From Gymnopilus junonius (Eukaryota; Basidiomycota; Agaricomycetes; Agaricales; Galerinaceae), in the NCBI GenBank assembly GCA_015501075.1, contig JADNYJ010000001.1:372001-436000 (forward strand): a DNA stretch of 64,000 nt, read 5' to 3'. A program made the translations under genes and the position numbers. Shown piece by piece: positions 1 to 11,472 of this stretch. Position 1 is the first letter of the stretch; every line of letters begins with the position of its first letter. A model generated the notes under the pieces. That model saw only the letters and a program-made list of their open reading frames with translations, searched no databases and was not told the DNA's origin.

Positions 1-2
1 GG

Positions 3-858
3 GAACAGCAAAAGGAACACGAAGAGAAATTCAAACCCCTCATCGAGTGGCTGAAGAAAGAGGCAGGCGATGCTGTGCGGGACGGTGAGATGGCTCTCCA
101 AGCGTTGAAACGAACCAATGACTTATCCCGACGTAGTTGTTCTTTCAAATCGTCTTGTGAAAAGCCCTTGCGCAATTGTCGCCGATGCCGGAGGTTACAC
201 AGCAAATATCCAAAGAATGATGTGTAAGTGAAATTGCCTACAAGCAATGTACCTGCCTAATTGGTTGCAGCGGCTTCAAATGCGAAGGGAAACAGAGGCG
301 GGATTTTGCACGACTATGCCATCAAAGCCAAACTGCTAGAAATCAATCCATTCTCTCCCCTGATTGAGGGTCTGCTGCGTCGTGTTGAAGCATTACCGAC
401 TGACGAAGATGAGAAGGATATTGATGCAGAGGATGAGCTGAAGGAAGTGACGTCTATCTTAATAGACGGCGCCCTTGTGCGTTCCGGATTCGAAGTTCCT
501 GACAGCAACAGGTTGGTTTTCTTTTCACCCCGATTTCTAATTAGACCTGAACCGTTCATAGATTCTTCAACCGCGTTGACCGGGTCCTGAGAAGATCTCT
601 GGGTGTGTCGGAGTCTGCTACTGTTGAGGTGCCGCTGAGACCGGCACCTCCTGTCGAAACTGACGAGCCGCAGCCCATTGCGCCGGAAGACCTACAGGGC
701 GATGAGAAGCCTGGCATAATCTTATCAGACGAACTAAAAGACAAGGTAGGTGGTGGTCATTGATCATGACCTACTGTTAATCGAATTGATGACAGATCTC
801 AATCGAGATGGAGGAAATAGATGAGGACGGTAACCCAGTCGAGCACGACGAGCTTTAA
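3..858 (+). CDS. GRP94-like ER Hsp90 chaperone, C-terminal part (5' end outside window)
   Basis: C-terminal end of an Hsp90-family chaperone that would fold client proteins in the ER lumen. Exons read 3-84, 137-223, 271-511, 562-745 and 796-858, with introns of 47-52 bases. The protein shows the Hsp90 middle/C-terminal block (IVADAGGYTANIQRMM, then LLEINPFSPLIEGLLRRV) and a dimerisation-domain stretch with RSGFEVPDS. The last four residues are HDEL directly before the TAA, a fungal ER retrieval signal; cytosolic Hsp90 would end in MEEVD instead. The LRRVEALPTDEDEKD segment resembles GRP94 more than cytosolic or mitochondrial Hsp90. The N-terminal ATPase domain lies upstream of the window, so completeness cannot be judged. 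The identification as the ER form rests mainly on the HDEL tail and an acidic stretch before it. Confidence 0.88.
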
Positions 859-1043
859 CATTAGGTGCTGAGAAGTATTTATAGTTGAGCGGATTATGTA
901 ATGTGAATAAATACCATAGGCATTCGACCACCTCAACGCCAACGCCAACGCCATACCCTTCGTTTCATTATTACATATACCCCTTAATTATTCTAAGCAT
1001 CCCGTTGCTGTAATTCATCTGAGTTCGTTTCTTTCACACTACC

Positions 1044-3969
1044 ATGTCAACGCCAGCCCCCTTTTCCCGCCTTCAGTTGGCGGCCGCATTGCTAGGTAGG
1101 GATGTTCTCAGACTTCTATCTAATTCAGCGACGTGTTGTTTATCTTGCATACAGAGTATGACAACGACCCTGACAACCCAGATGTCCCGTACCGATCTGC
1201 CAAAGATAGTGCAATTTTTGCCCATTTGCGTCGAAATCCAGCAGCGCGACCAGATGGCCCTTCTCGCAGAAGTGACTATATGGGTGTCTCCGGTCCAAGC
1301 GAAATGGGAAGCCTTGGTGGAAGAGAGTCTGCAGTGGATACTAGGAAGTCAAGGGCATCTAGAATCTCCACTTTGCGAAACCCTTTTGGACCAGATAATG
1401 CCTCCGATTTCGAGGAAGGCGAAGATGAGGAAGAAGGGGGCGAAGAAGAGGGCTTGGAAGTAGACCTTGCTTCTTGGGGACTCGACGCATTTTTACCGAA
1501 AGAAAAGCCCAAGTCTGTAAAATCAAAGGGAAAACAGGCGGTCTCTGCTGTGGGCTCCCCTCGTTCACGCCTTTCATCCACCAATCATGATTCTTCCGTT
1601 GCAACACCACGACGTGGATTAGTTACCTCTGCATCAGTCAGTCTCAACAATTATACTGGGGGCTTTGAACGGGATAATCCTGAGCAACTTGATCGACGCA
1701 GGTCATTTGGTTCTCCTCTGGAATTAGCTGGCGCGGAACAGTCGATCCTACCTCACCGCCGAGCAGCGTCTCAAGCATCTATATTAACGCCGTCTAATTC
1801 TGCTATGGTTCCATTTCCAACTGCTCGTACTCCTTCTCCAGGCCCTGAGGATGCGTTTGCCGAACCGAAATATAAGGAACATGGTCGGATTAATTCCATG
1901 GCGAGCATGAACTCAAGGCTAATTATGAATGAAGGCGGAGAAGAATTACCACACCGACAGCGTAATGTCTCGAATGATACCTTGACGATGTCTAATCCTA
2001 TAGAAGATAACCCTTTCGCCATTCAACATTCCTCGCATACCTCGCGTTTCGATCCGAAATCTACCGCGAGGCAGCGCTCTCATTCCAATGCTTCTATGGG
2101 GTCCAGGATGATGTTAGAAAACGACAATATGTCTGTCCTGATTGGAGACCCTTATATGAGGGAACGCCGTTATTCTACTTTAGAACTTTTAAGACCCAAG
2201 GTTCTTGTAATGCCTAGCCCTCTTCAGCCACCATCTTCACGAGGGGGGCCTGATCATAAGGTGCGGGACGGATTTGAGCTTTCGGCAGACGGGCCACCTC
2301 TTCCTCCTGGAGCTCGGTCGTCGAGAAGGTTGTCTGCTACTTTTTCTACCTTCGAAAAAGCCGGAGATGTTCCCATTGCTTCGAACTCGTTCATTCCTAA
2401 TCCTCTCATGGATTTGTCCCTATCGCAGAAAACGTTTCGCAATACCCTGGCCTTTGGCGGTCAATCTGGTGGAAGCACGTTGCCTCGAGCAACTGAGGAT
2501 GGAGAACAAGCAGAATTGGATCCTCGTGAGAAAGAAGAACAACCAGAAATCTCGTTACCCCAGGAAGAACACAGCAAGACATCGCGTCCTGCCGGCAAGT
2601 TGTATGGAAAGAGCCTTATTGATGATCTTGAAAATCGTAAAGCTCAGATGCGTAGCAAACAACGGTAATGTCTTTTCTTACTTCTCGACGTGTCTTATCT
2701 AAGGTTAACATCGTATGAAGAGTTTTTACAGGAGACCAAAGGCCTTCAATGATGGCTCGAGAACAGCAACGTTCTAGTACTTTAATCGATCCAGCATCCC
2801 TCCAACTGAAGCCGAGTGCCCAACATTTAAGCTCTTACGGGCCTCAGAATACGCAACAGGGTTTAGCTCGTCGGTCATCACTGACATTAAAGCCTCTCCT
2901 CAATTTTGATGAAGAAGGCAATAAACCCCTTCAGCCGTCTCCGGTTGCAAACCGTGTGCCAGCTGCTCGTTCAGTTTTTGGAGTTGATACGTTGTGGGAG
3001 CGAGAAATGGCCAAACTCAAAGAGATGCAGGCAAATGAAGAGAACGAGAGAGAAGAAATGAGAAGAAAAGAAGAGCAAGAGGAACTCAAAAAGCAGAAAA
3101 AGAAAGATAAGCGCAAAAAGAAGAATGTAAAGTCTGGCCAGTCTGAGCTGGATCTACCCGAGGTTGCAGTTGAAGCTTATGTTCCTGCTGAGCCCCCAAT
3201 GCTGCCTGCTATTCAGCGAGCTCCAAGACGTGACCCTCCCAAGCCTTCCGACTCCGACGAAAGTCCCGAAAGCGATGAAGACAGCTCCCCCATTCCTGCT
3301 GCAGGAAAGACGCTCTCATGGCATGTAGGGTCTTCAGACGAGGACGAGGACAAACTCAGGCGAACAACAGGGACTGGACTGAGGTATCCGAAGCGAACCA
3401 AGTCCTTAATTCCTGCGGGCGAAGATAGTGAGGAAGACTTACCACTTGTAGCCACAATTCACAAGGCCCAAGTTCGTGCAACCATGGGTAGTCAAAATCA
3501 CGCCTTGGACTCCGATGATGAAGATCGACCCCTTTCTCATCTACTTCAACGATCGTACTCGAACAGCATGTCAGGTAAAGCAAATCCTATACCTGCGAAT
3601 CGTTCTCGTGAATCCGACGAGGACGACAATCAGCCCCTAGGCTTGCGCGCATCTCGGATTGCGGCCAATGACGAGGACGACTTGCCACTTGCGTTCCACC
3701 CTGAACAGCAGCGTCGAACTCAATATCAAATCCTGGCGCAGCAGCAGCAGCAAATGATGCTGCAGGCACAGATGCAGAGCAATATGCTCTTGAATGCTTC
3801 TCTTCTGGGCTCTTCTTTCTATCCACCTCCTGTAATGAACCCTTTAGCAATGATACAGATGCAGGTCCCGGTGCCTATTCCATCTCCTCCTCCTATTCAA
3901 GATGAGGCAAAGTTTGGCCTAGTTGACCGTTGGAGAAGGGATGTTGCCACCGAAGGCGAGAACGAGTAA
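1044..3969 (+). CDS. Large serine-rich, low-complexity conserved fungal protein of unknown function
   Basis: Exons 1044-1095, 1155-2664 and 2721-3969 give about 936 residues. I do not recognise a catalytic domain. The N-terminus (MSTPAPFSRLQLAAALLEYD) is followed by an acidic GEDEEEGGEEEG stretch, long Ser/Arg-rich disordered regions with many SxR sites suited to phosphorylation, a short conserved-looking block spanning the second intron (GKSLIDDLENRKAQMR, then VFTGDQRPSMMAR), a Lys/Glu coiled coil near residues 600-640 of the model, repeated acidic DSDDED motifs and a Gln-rich run (QQQQQMMLQAQMQ) before a Pro-rich tail. The second splice was fixed because only the acceptor at 2720 keeps RVFTGDQRPS in frame. 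Such a composition suits a scaffold or regulator in the cytoplasm or nucleus, but that is inference; no function is assigned. Confidence 0.75.
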
Positions 3970-4182
3970 AAGGTGTTGTGTAGTCTGGACTTTTTTCTAG
4001 ATACTTTGGACTAGCTTGTTAGGCAATGGCAGCACACAACACGTAGTACAGGAAAACCAGGGGGTGAGGCAAGTTAGAGATATTACGAATGCAAGGAAAT
4101 ACATTGTTTGTGTCCTAATAATTAAAGACTTCCGCAGGGTATGAGATATGAACAGTAGGAAGTACATAAAGTCAGTGAGAGT

Positions 4183-7100
4183 TCATGAAGGATTGGCGAT
4201 CAGGAGTTTGCGGCGAGGAACAGTAATGATCGACACTTCTCGTCTTTCCATCTCCTCTTCGATTAATCTTTGTCGTGTATCTTCATCAAGGTCATCATCA
4301 TTATCATCAGTCTCGACGCTGAGAGGAGCAGTATGTATGTAAGATGTTTCATCAACATGAGTTGCTGCATGATACGGTGGACGATGAAGTGTATATGGCC
4401 CTTGGCCGCCGGCAGATGGCTCAGAGGAACTCCTTAGAGGGACGGGTGACGTCGCATTGCCCCGAAGGCGCCAAAGAAGCACCGTCAATATCGAGGTTGC
4501 TGGACGTTGAACCCAAGCTAGTGAGATCATAACGATGTAATATGCGATGCTCCAGACGAGAAAAATGGCAAAGAGGTATCGTGGTGCCCTTGACCATAAC
4601 TCTGCGAGAGTCGCAGCGCATAGGCCCATTATGGAGACCTGTGTCAAGATATGGACGACGATAAGAGTTCGCCGAGGAAGCCTGAGATTGGGGATGTAAA
4701 CGGAAGGCGAGGTAGGGGTAATTGAGTTGTTGGAAGTATTCTGCGCATTCTCAGCTTGAGTAATGGCATAATCGAGCTCACCCTAGAATCATGTAAGTCA
4801 TTTGGCAGGATATGATTCGAGAACCGTATATCGTACCACAACGCTGAGACTTCTTCTACGTAGTAACCAATCTATCTCACCTAAGGTACGTGATGTAGGC
4901 AGGGGATGAGAGGCCGTTGAGGAACCGTTTGTGGGCCAAGGTCCGCTAAGTCTCCTGCCAGTCTTTCCTGGTCGGTTGAGCACTTCGAAGCTTTTGCTGA
5001 CTGTAGCTGATGGGGTAGATTCTCCTGACATGCCGCCGTCCTGGCTTGGACGAAGCACGTTAGATGCGTCCCACGACAACGTCCTTGGTCGAGGCGAAGA
5101 AGGAGGTGAGGTGTTAAGTGCACTAGGGGTGACGCTTCGAGGAAGCGGGGCCCCTGATTCTGCTTTTCCGTTCGTGTCGACGGAAGGGCGGAGGCCATCG
5201 CTGAATTGGCTTCGTCTATCTCTGGAGATACCAAAACGGCGATCTAGAATGGTGAGAATAAGGTAGAGCAAAGGGACAATAACGTAGAGGGAAAGGAAAA
5301 AAATCAGGCCAACTATTCCATGCGCCGTCTTCAAATGAAGATTCTGGGAAGAACGGGCGACGTTCGAAGATAAGGTAATGAAGGCAAAAATAAATCCGAC
5401 AATTCCGATACTGTACGCAGCAAACCCTATGAATGTGAAGATAACAACCAAAGCGATATTACGACTGGGTATCCACTCGGCTTCGAGAGTTGAAGGAGTC
5501 CAACGGAAGCACAACAAAATGGGTAACAAGACAACAAGCGATAGCGAAACCAAAAATTTGTGAATAGGAGACGTGTCAAATAAACGGCTGTTCTGCACTT
5601 GTGAAGGTGCCGATTGCCCTGAAGACTGTCCCGAGCCATCACTTCCAGAGTCTGGATTGGAGCCGTTGTTAGGAGCAGACGAATTGGAACCATTTTGAAG
5701 TATTGACGAGGCACACTCCGTTAAATAAGTGACCCGAACACCTGATCCATCAGCATTGACGCCAGTCTGTAGGTGGCCATCCCCAAAGCCAGCCCAGGTG
5801 GGATTGGAAGGGGTAATAATACCCGTGTATGCTCGCAGAAGCCAAACTTCAGAAAGGAAGTTCCCATTGCTGTCTTGCCCCCCAAATATCTGGACAACAA
5901 TGTTGTAGGTCAGAATTTACTAGGAAATGAGCAACTTACAATACTATCAGAGGAGAAGTTTCGGGAATCCGAGTTGCCTACAATGGCTGTTGGAAAGGAA
6001 AATCCAGAAGCACCTGTTCGAGCAGAGGGAAAATGAACATTCCCAGAAGAATCTGGATCTCCAGCAGGCAAGACTCTGGTCCAGGAATTGGTATTCAGAT
6101 CTAGAATAGCCTGGTAAAGAAAAAAATGAGATGGGTAAAGCGAAGAAAATAAATCGGTCTCACCACCTCTCCCTTCGCGAGGCCATTTGAATCTTGCCAC
6201 AGCGAGGAATTGAAATCCCCTAACAGGAGAAAGAGTTGGGATGCGAAGGATTGGGAAAATCCATTCATATTGGGGACCAACACTGATCCAACCCTTGGTG
6301 CTGGGCAAGGGCCAGGAGAAATCTCGGAAAAAGAGACCGTGTTGATGACGAAAGCATCTTGTCTGGCACAGGTTGTATTTTCCGTTGTAAGGGATGAAGC
6401 AGAGACACAACCTCCCATCGCGACGACTTGCTGGCCTACGACAGCTCCCGCTTGGTCTACTCGACCGGGCAGGTTCTGGAGGGCTAAATGTTCCCAGCTG
6501 CCTTGCACGTTGGTGGGCAGATTGGACGACAGAATCCCAGATACATTGAGTCTCCACACATCCGACAAGGGAGAAATGTTTTTTCCATCTGAACCTCCAG
6601 CGAGATAAAAGGTGTTATTTGGGCCTGGAACCACTGGGTCTTGATTCGCCGGAGTACGTATGTCTATTCCGCCAGATGCTCCCCAACGAGCTGATGGCCC
6701 CCCTGGTGAGACTTGGACTTGAGTCCAGAATTGTGGATTGAAGCCATATTCCTATGTGAAGTGTTTTTTAAAGAAGACGGAAGACAAGTATAATATTGTA
6801 CCCAAATATCCGATAAAGCTTCTCCAGCGGAGCCCTTTCCACCGATCACAACAAATCCATGGCGACTAAATAATAGAAAGTCAATTTGCGAGAATGTTAA
6901 ATAAACGGAAGCTACTGACTTGCTTGCTGCGACATCCATCCCGGATAGAGCTGCACTTCTTGCAGGTGGCGAGAGCTGGAGGTTTGCGGGGGGGACTGGG
7001 GTCGACCAGGTTAAAGTTTGCAAGTTTAATCTAAATGAAGGGAGGAATGGGCTGTGTGTTTGTATGGTCAGATAGGTTGACGGACAGATAGGTTTGCGAC

Positions 7101-7378
7101 TGCGGCAATCCGCTTTCGGCCAGACCACCGAATATAATAAGTGTCCGACTGGTGAGGTAGATCAGAGATGATCAGGCAAAGAAGTGAGATGGAATGTACC
7201 TGTCATCGTCATAGCCAACAACGGCATCCGCGAGGGGAGGAGGGGGAGTAGAACCCTGAAGAAGGCCAGTCAGGTTGATCCATTGGAGAGGAGGAACAGG
7301 TGTTGTGGTGGATATGTTTTGGGCGTTGACAGTTGAAAACAAGTAGGAAAGAAGGAAAAGAAAACATCCAGAGGCCAT
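4183..7378 (-). CDS. Kelch-repeat ectodomain with C-terminal multi-pass membrane region
   Basis: Read on the minus strand from ATG 7378, chosen because MASGCFLFLLSYLFSTVNAQ is a clear signal peptide. An in-frame ATG does not lie closer; the longer ORF begins outside this peptide. At least eight short introns divide the gene. The secreted half has kelch blades: RTLIIFGG, GFVVIGGKGSAGEALSDIWV, FYLAGGSDGKNISPLSDVW, VVAMGGC and QIFGGQDSNGNFLSEVWLL, with several N-glycosylation sequons. It is followed by about five hydrophobic helices (for example FLVSLSLVVLLPILLCF and AHGIVGLIFFLSLYVIVPLL), a Ser/Pro-rich cytosolic loop, two more helices around 4560-4660 and an acidic cytosolic tail. The intron at 4783-4836 joins the TM blocks. 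It is probably a plasma-membrane protein with an extracellular propeller; ligand and role are unknown. Confidence 0.8.
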
Positions 7379-7722
7379 TCGGGGACAGGGAACGTGTTTT
7401 CCTCTGCCTGCTTTGGCTTGCAGGGATGGCAATGAGGAGCCTAAAGCTGCTGCACGCAGCTCACTGCGATGTCGGAAGCTAACAAGACACGGCCCGCGAC
7501 TCGGCCATTACAAAAATACATACAACCCTTCCACGCTCTTCATTACTCTCTCATTACTCCGAAGAGCGTGTCTTTGGGCATCCGCATGCTGCATACAGGA
7601 ATAAACCGTCCATAAACAAAAGGAAACCCATTAACTACCTGTTCGCTTTCGTTGTCTGAACTTTCCATATCGAGCAATCCACTCCTTGTGTGTACTTCAA
7701 CGCATCTTGCCCACATCGCAGC

Positions 7723-8441
7723 ATGGACCCGCCGAATAAACGAGTGCTTACCGACCAGTTGCACCAAAGCATATCGTCTTCTGACCAGTTTTCTCGATCG
7801 TCGTCCTGGGGGTCAGTCCACTTCCGTCTTTCTTGTTTTTATCGATGATTCACGCGCATTGAAAGCACCCCAGAGGACCTTGTGTTACGTTTGCGCAGTG
7901 CCGCTGCTCGGGGCAGAAAAAGTAGGCTGCATGCTCGAGAATAAAGTAAAATGATTGACGCGTCAAAACGCGTACAGGCGTTTTGGAGGGCTACAAAACA
8001 ACGCCTGCAATGACCAAGACGCAGTCCACAGGCGCTCTGATATTCAAATCGATGAAGGACACATTGACAGATGTGTACTCCAACGGCAACTCTTCGATGA
8101 GTGTAACAGACAATAGCCAAATTTCGCGAAAGAGATCTCACTCCGTCACGGAACAAGGAGAATATGGAAACGCTTCCGAAGACTGCCCACAAAACGACGA
8201 ACTGGGCAATGGTTCTCGGATGCCTCTTGTCGTGGATTCGACTGCCTTTCGGCCGGTGAAACCTTTGAGGGTCTCGCGACGTTCAATATTTGAGACTCAT
8301 TCCGTTCCCAGTGGCTTGCTTGAAAATAACAGCCTGGATAACACCGTCGAAGGTTTTAAAATGGATGACGAGGAAGATTGGAGTCAAGAAAAGTCATTCC
8401 AATCCTCAGAACGATCCTTTGAGCCGATGACTTTTGAATAG
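7723..8441 (+). CDS. Small Spd1/Dif1-type ribonucleotide reductase regulator-like protein
   Basis: Exons 7723-7811, 7866-7921 and 7978-8441 encode about 202 residues. The splice joins recreate LRSAAARGRKSVLEGYKT, which resembles the RK-x-V-x-EGYKT signature that I associate with the fungal RNR inhibitor family (Spd1/Dif1/Sml1 group, Pfam RNR_inhib). Members of that family restrain dNTP synthesis by binding RNR or holding its small subunit in the nucleus. The rest is Ser-rich and disordered, with an acidic patch (MDDEEDWSQE) near the C-terminus, and a KRSHS basic stretch. Two ACGCGT motifs lie in its second intron. The assignment rests on one short motif and on small size; a generic disordered protein is the alternative. 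It shares a divergent promoter of about 340 bases with the kelch protein. Confidence 0.55.
7958..7973. promoter_or_regulatory. Two ACGCGT (MluI cell-cycle box-like) motifs inside an intron
   Basis: ACGCGT occurs at 7958-7963 and again at 7968-7973, within intron 2 (7922-7977) of the RNR-regulator-like gene. In yeasts this hexamer is the MBF site that drives G1/S genes. A role here is inference; the motif is palindromic and also occurs elsewhere in the window by chance. Confidence 0.3.
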
Positions 8442-9031
8442 TCATCTTCTCTGGTCAGTCTGACGGTAAGTGCACTGCGCAATTTCTGGTCCGCATTAAA
8501 TGGTGTGGTTTTAGATTTTTACCTTCTAAGGACTTTATTGGCATCAGAGATTGGGTCAAGACAAGTCCTTATAATTCCTCATGACCACTCATTCCATCAA
8601 ACCCATCAATATGCACATCACATCACGTCTTGCAGGGTTGATTGACGAATGAGTGGATGTGGGTATGCATCACGTCTTACTTATTATGAAACCGGAGAGC
8701 TCGTCTCCAGTGCATTCGAGCCATGCTATCATTCCCGATATGCAAACATTTTGTTTTGATGACATGAAATAAAGTTGCCCGAAGTGTATGTGTCTATATT
8801 CTTTTTGAAGATTTGTCATTGTAAGTCAAAGATCTTATCTGGTATGTACAAAGGCATATCTAACATGGTTCAGGAATCGGTGGATTGTTTTATTTGATAC
8901 TGTGTGCGCCAGCGGAAGTCACCCTGTGTATTTAAGCTGTCCGTCGCGTGGGGTTTTTCTTCACCCCAGTGGACATGCCTGTCCTTGTATATCTTACGCC
9001 TCTGTCACAAAGCTTTTCAGCCCGAAGCTCT
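8442..9031. other. Intergenic stretch, no gene seen
   Basis: About 590 bases between the TAG at 8441 and the C2H2 gene. It holds 3' UTR-like and promoter-like DNA with short ORFs that show no protein-like composition. I found no RNA gene, repeat or mobile element. Confidence 0.5.
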
Positions 9032-9104
9032 ATGAATTACCCACCGTCAGCTTGCAATCTCTTATCTATGATGACGACCTCACTTACTTTACCTATCTTT
9101 CAGC

Positions 9105-10231
9105 ATGATCCCAAGTTTGAAGTCGACCTGGCGCGAGTCTTACGAGAGCAATGCGCAGAATACTCGACCAACTCTACCTCCCATTAAAGAGTTAGGATTT
9201 TTTTTCAATGCTTCGGTCAACCCAACCATGACTGCCAGGCGTTGGGTCCAAAAGAGTGCAGATACGTAAGTAAATATGTAATCTACTTGCTTTCTTGTCT
9301 GACCATCCCTCTCGTTCATGCAGCCATGGTCGATGTCTATCTCTCACTTTCGAAGACGTCTTTGACCTGGATTTGGATAGCTCTGCTGAAAAGGTTGTTC
9401 AGCCTTTGCGAAATTCAAACGTTCAAGTCGCATATGCGCAACAGAAACCTAGGAACAAGGAGAAAGAACCTATCTTGGATGTGGAGGAACTTCTGTACGA
9501 ACCTAATCCAACCGTTGACTCGTCGCTCTGGTCTCAGTACACTGTTAATCTGGGTAAGGAAAACGGAAAGGGTCCCTCGGTCTTTGAGTGTACCTTTCCA
9601 GCGTCAAGTAACTCGGACGACATTTGCAGGTATCGAGGGCTGAAACAGAGTGTCAAGAGACATATCAACGCTGTTCATCTAAAACAGCGGTGTGTCCTAT
9701 GTTCCACGTGTCGTTAAGTTCGGCGCTGATTCAGTCGCTTGACTAAATTCATCTACTTTGTAGGCCTTGGAAGTGCCTTTATTGTTATAAACGATTTCCT
9801 CAAGTCAGTGTTACGATTTGGTCGAGTTGCTGGAACCGAATTTCTGATGCATTTTCGTTTACCACAGAAAACCACAGCTGGAGTTCATATTGGCACTATG
9901 CAGTAAGTGGGTTTTTCGGAAATGCAAGGCATTTCAAAGCGCTTAATTTTTTAGTTCCAAAAAAGAAAAATGGTTACACCCTTGCGAATACTGCGCTGAA
10001 ACTTTCAAAGATCCTGCTAGGCGATACAAGCATACGAAAGATGTCCATACGGGACAGACTGTGAAGACCCGTAGAAAGGATCCTTATGCTCACATTGCCA
10101 CTGAGGCTCGACGGCCGCTTGATGAACATAAGATAAGATCACCTTCATTAAAAATTTCACTGATTGGTCATCCACCTTCCCCTTCTCCCAGTTTTTCCTC
10201 GTATTCTGGCTATCATGAAGTGTATCCGTGA
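9105..10231 (+). CDS. C2H2 zinc-finger protein, probable transcription factor
   Basis: Exons 9105-9265, 9324-9689, 9764-9803, 9868-9902 and 9955-10231. The N-terminal exon has the short LPPIKELGF motif seen in many fungal transcription factors. The zinc-finger part reads across four exons: a first atypical finger (CRYRGLKQSVKRHINAVH), a second with CLYCYKRFPQK and H/H, and a third CEYCAETFKDPARRYKH ending TKDVHTG. The start is uncertain. ATG 9105 works directly, but a 14-nt exon at 9032-9045 joined across a 58-base intron (9046-9103) would add MNYPP in frame. The C-terminus is Ser/Pro-rich. It should act in the nucleus as a DNA-binding regulator; targets are unknown. Confidence 0.78.
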
Positions 10232-10530
10232 AGTGTCGATGGCTAGCGATTCCTTTTCACTATTTTGCGCTGCATGTACAGTATTTTATGTATCGCTACG
10301 CAAGCTGATTATGTATTAATTGTCACTGCCATTGACACCTCCCATTACCTTTTTTTTATCATCAAATGAAGTGATTACACAGCCCAGGTACTACATTTTA
10401 GTCGTGACTAACTTTTCCTTCTGAGTATTGACGAGGTCTGAAAAGTTTTTTCGAGCAAAGTGTATTGCCTAAAAGGGTGCTCCGCCTGCCGAACCTGGAC
10501 GGTCCAATTCGGAAGTTCCCAGTGACCTTC

Positions 10531-11331
10531 ATGTCTCCCAAACAACCAGTACTGGGAAGCCTTGCTCTCCAAGGCCCATCATTGACACCTCAGACCGTTC
10601 ATGTTTCATCATCAACCTGCAACGATCTTTCCTTATTTAAAGGCAAGTAAACCTGCAAAGCAACACCCATGCCTTCTAAGTGCCATTATTTCCAATAGAT
10701 ATTCTACGGGAATATCGGCGTCTCGACGATACGATTACAATGAGACTGAACCGTGCAAACGCGACAATGCGGGATCAAGACCGCCTTCGGGGTCTGAACG
10801 GACAGAACACCGTACAGGATGAAGCATGCGAGTCCATATGGCGAGAATTGGTCGGTGAGTTTCTTCCTGGCTCGGGGAGCTATAGCTCTCATTCTTGATT
10901 TACATGCTTAGCAAATTGGAAACGCAGGACACAGCTAGTAGAATACTGTGTATCTGTCGTTGACCAGTCACTCACTGAGAAGCGGGCCGTTCTTGAAGAT
11001 CAAACACAGGATGAATCGAGCAGAAGAAGGACACAGGGAGAGATGTATGCTGACCAAGTGAAGGTGGGGTTTTCTTCTTTGATTTTCTTCTTTGATTTTA
11101 TGCCGTTCATATCTCAAAAAATTAGCGCAAACAAGTACGCAACGAACTCTCAGTGGAATCCATAGTCCGGAAGCGCTCTGCAGATGGTATGTAATGTTAA
11201 GTTTGTTCGTCGATCGACGAGTTTGTTCACCGGCTTTCTAAGCATTTACCTCGCGCTGCAAATACTTCGTCCCTCCACAGACAGATACTGAGGCCCGCAA
11301 AATGTGGGAAGCCGCTGAACGAGGTGATTAA
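10531..11331 (+). CDS. MIX23: MIX23-like (CCDC58/Cid2) mitochondrial intermembrane-space protein
   Basis: Five exons (10531-10642, 10699-10854, 10912-11063, 11126-11186, 11285-11331) encode 175 residues. The joined protein has TCNDLSLFKDILREYRRLDD near its start and a Cys-x20-Cys pair (CESIWREL ... QLVEYC), the same spacing as in animal CCDC58/MIX23, then KRKQVRNELSVESIVRKRS, matching the conserved helix of that family. MIX23 is an oxidised twin-cysteine protein of the mitochondrial intermembrane space that affects import. The first intron has a GC donor (GCAAGT at 10643); no GT donor keeps the LFK-DILREY join in frame. The last intron uses the second of two adjacent AG sites, because the first gives an immediate stop. 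Confidence 0.85.
10643..10698 (+). other. GC-AG intron (MIX23 intron 1)
   Basis: Donor AAAG|GCAAGT, acceptor CAATAG, 56 bases, phase 1. The join gives LFK-DILREY. Confidence 0.8.
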
Positions 11332-11472
11332 ATAACTCACCATTAAGTAGTATTAGTATATAGTATCCTATTTAGCTTGCATGTACGAATGGGAATGTAT
11401 GACGCAATACACTCTATAACTTGCGATCTATCATTGGCAGCCTACATAACTCTTCCTTAACCAATCATCAGT

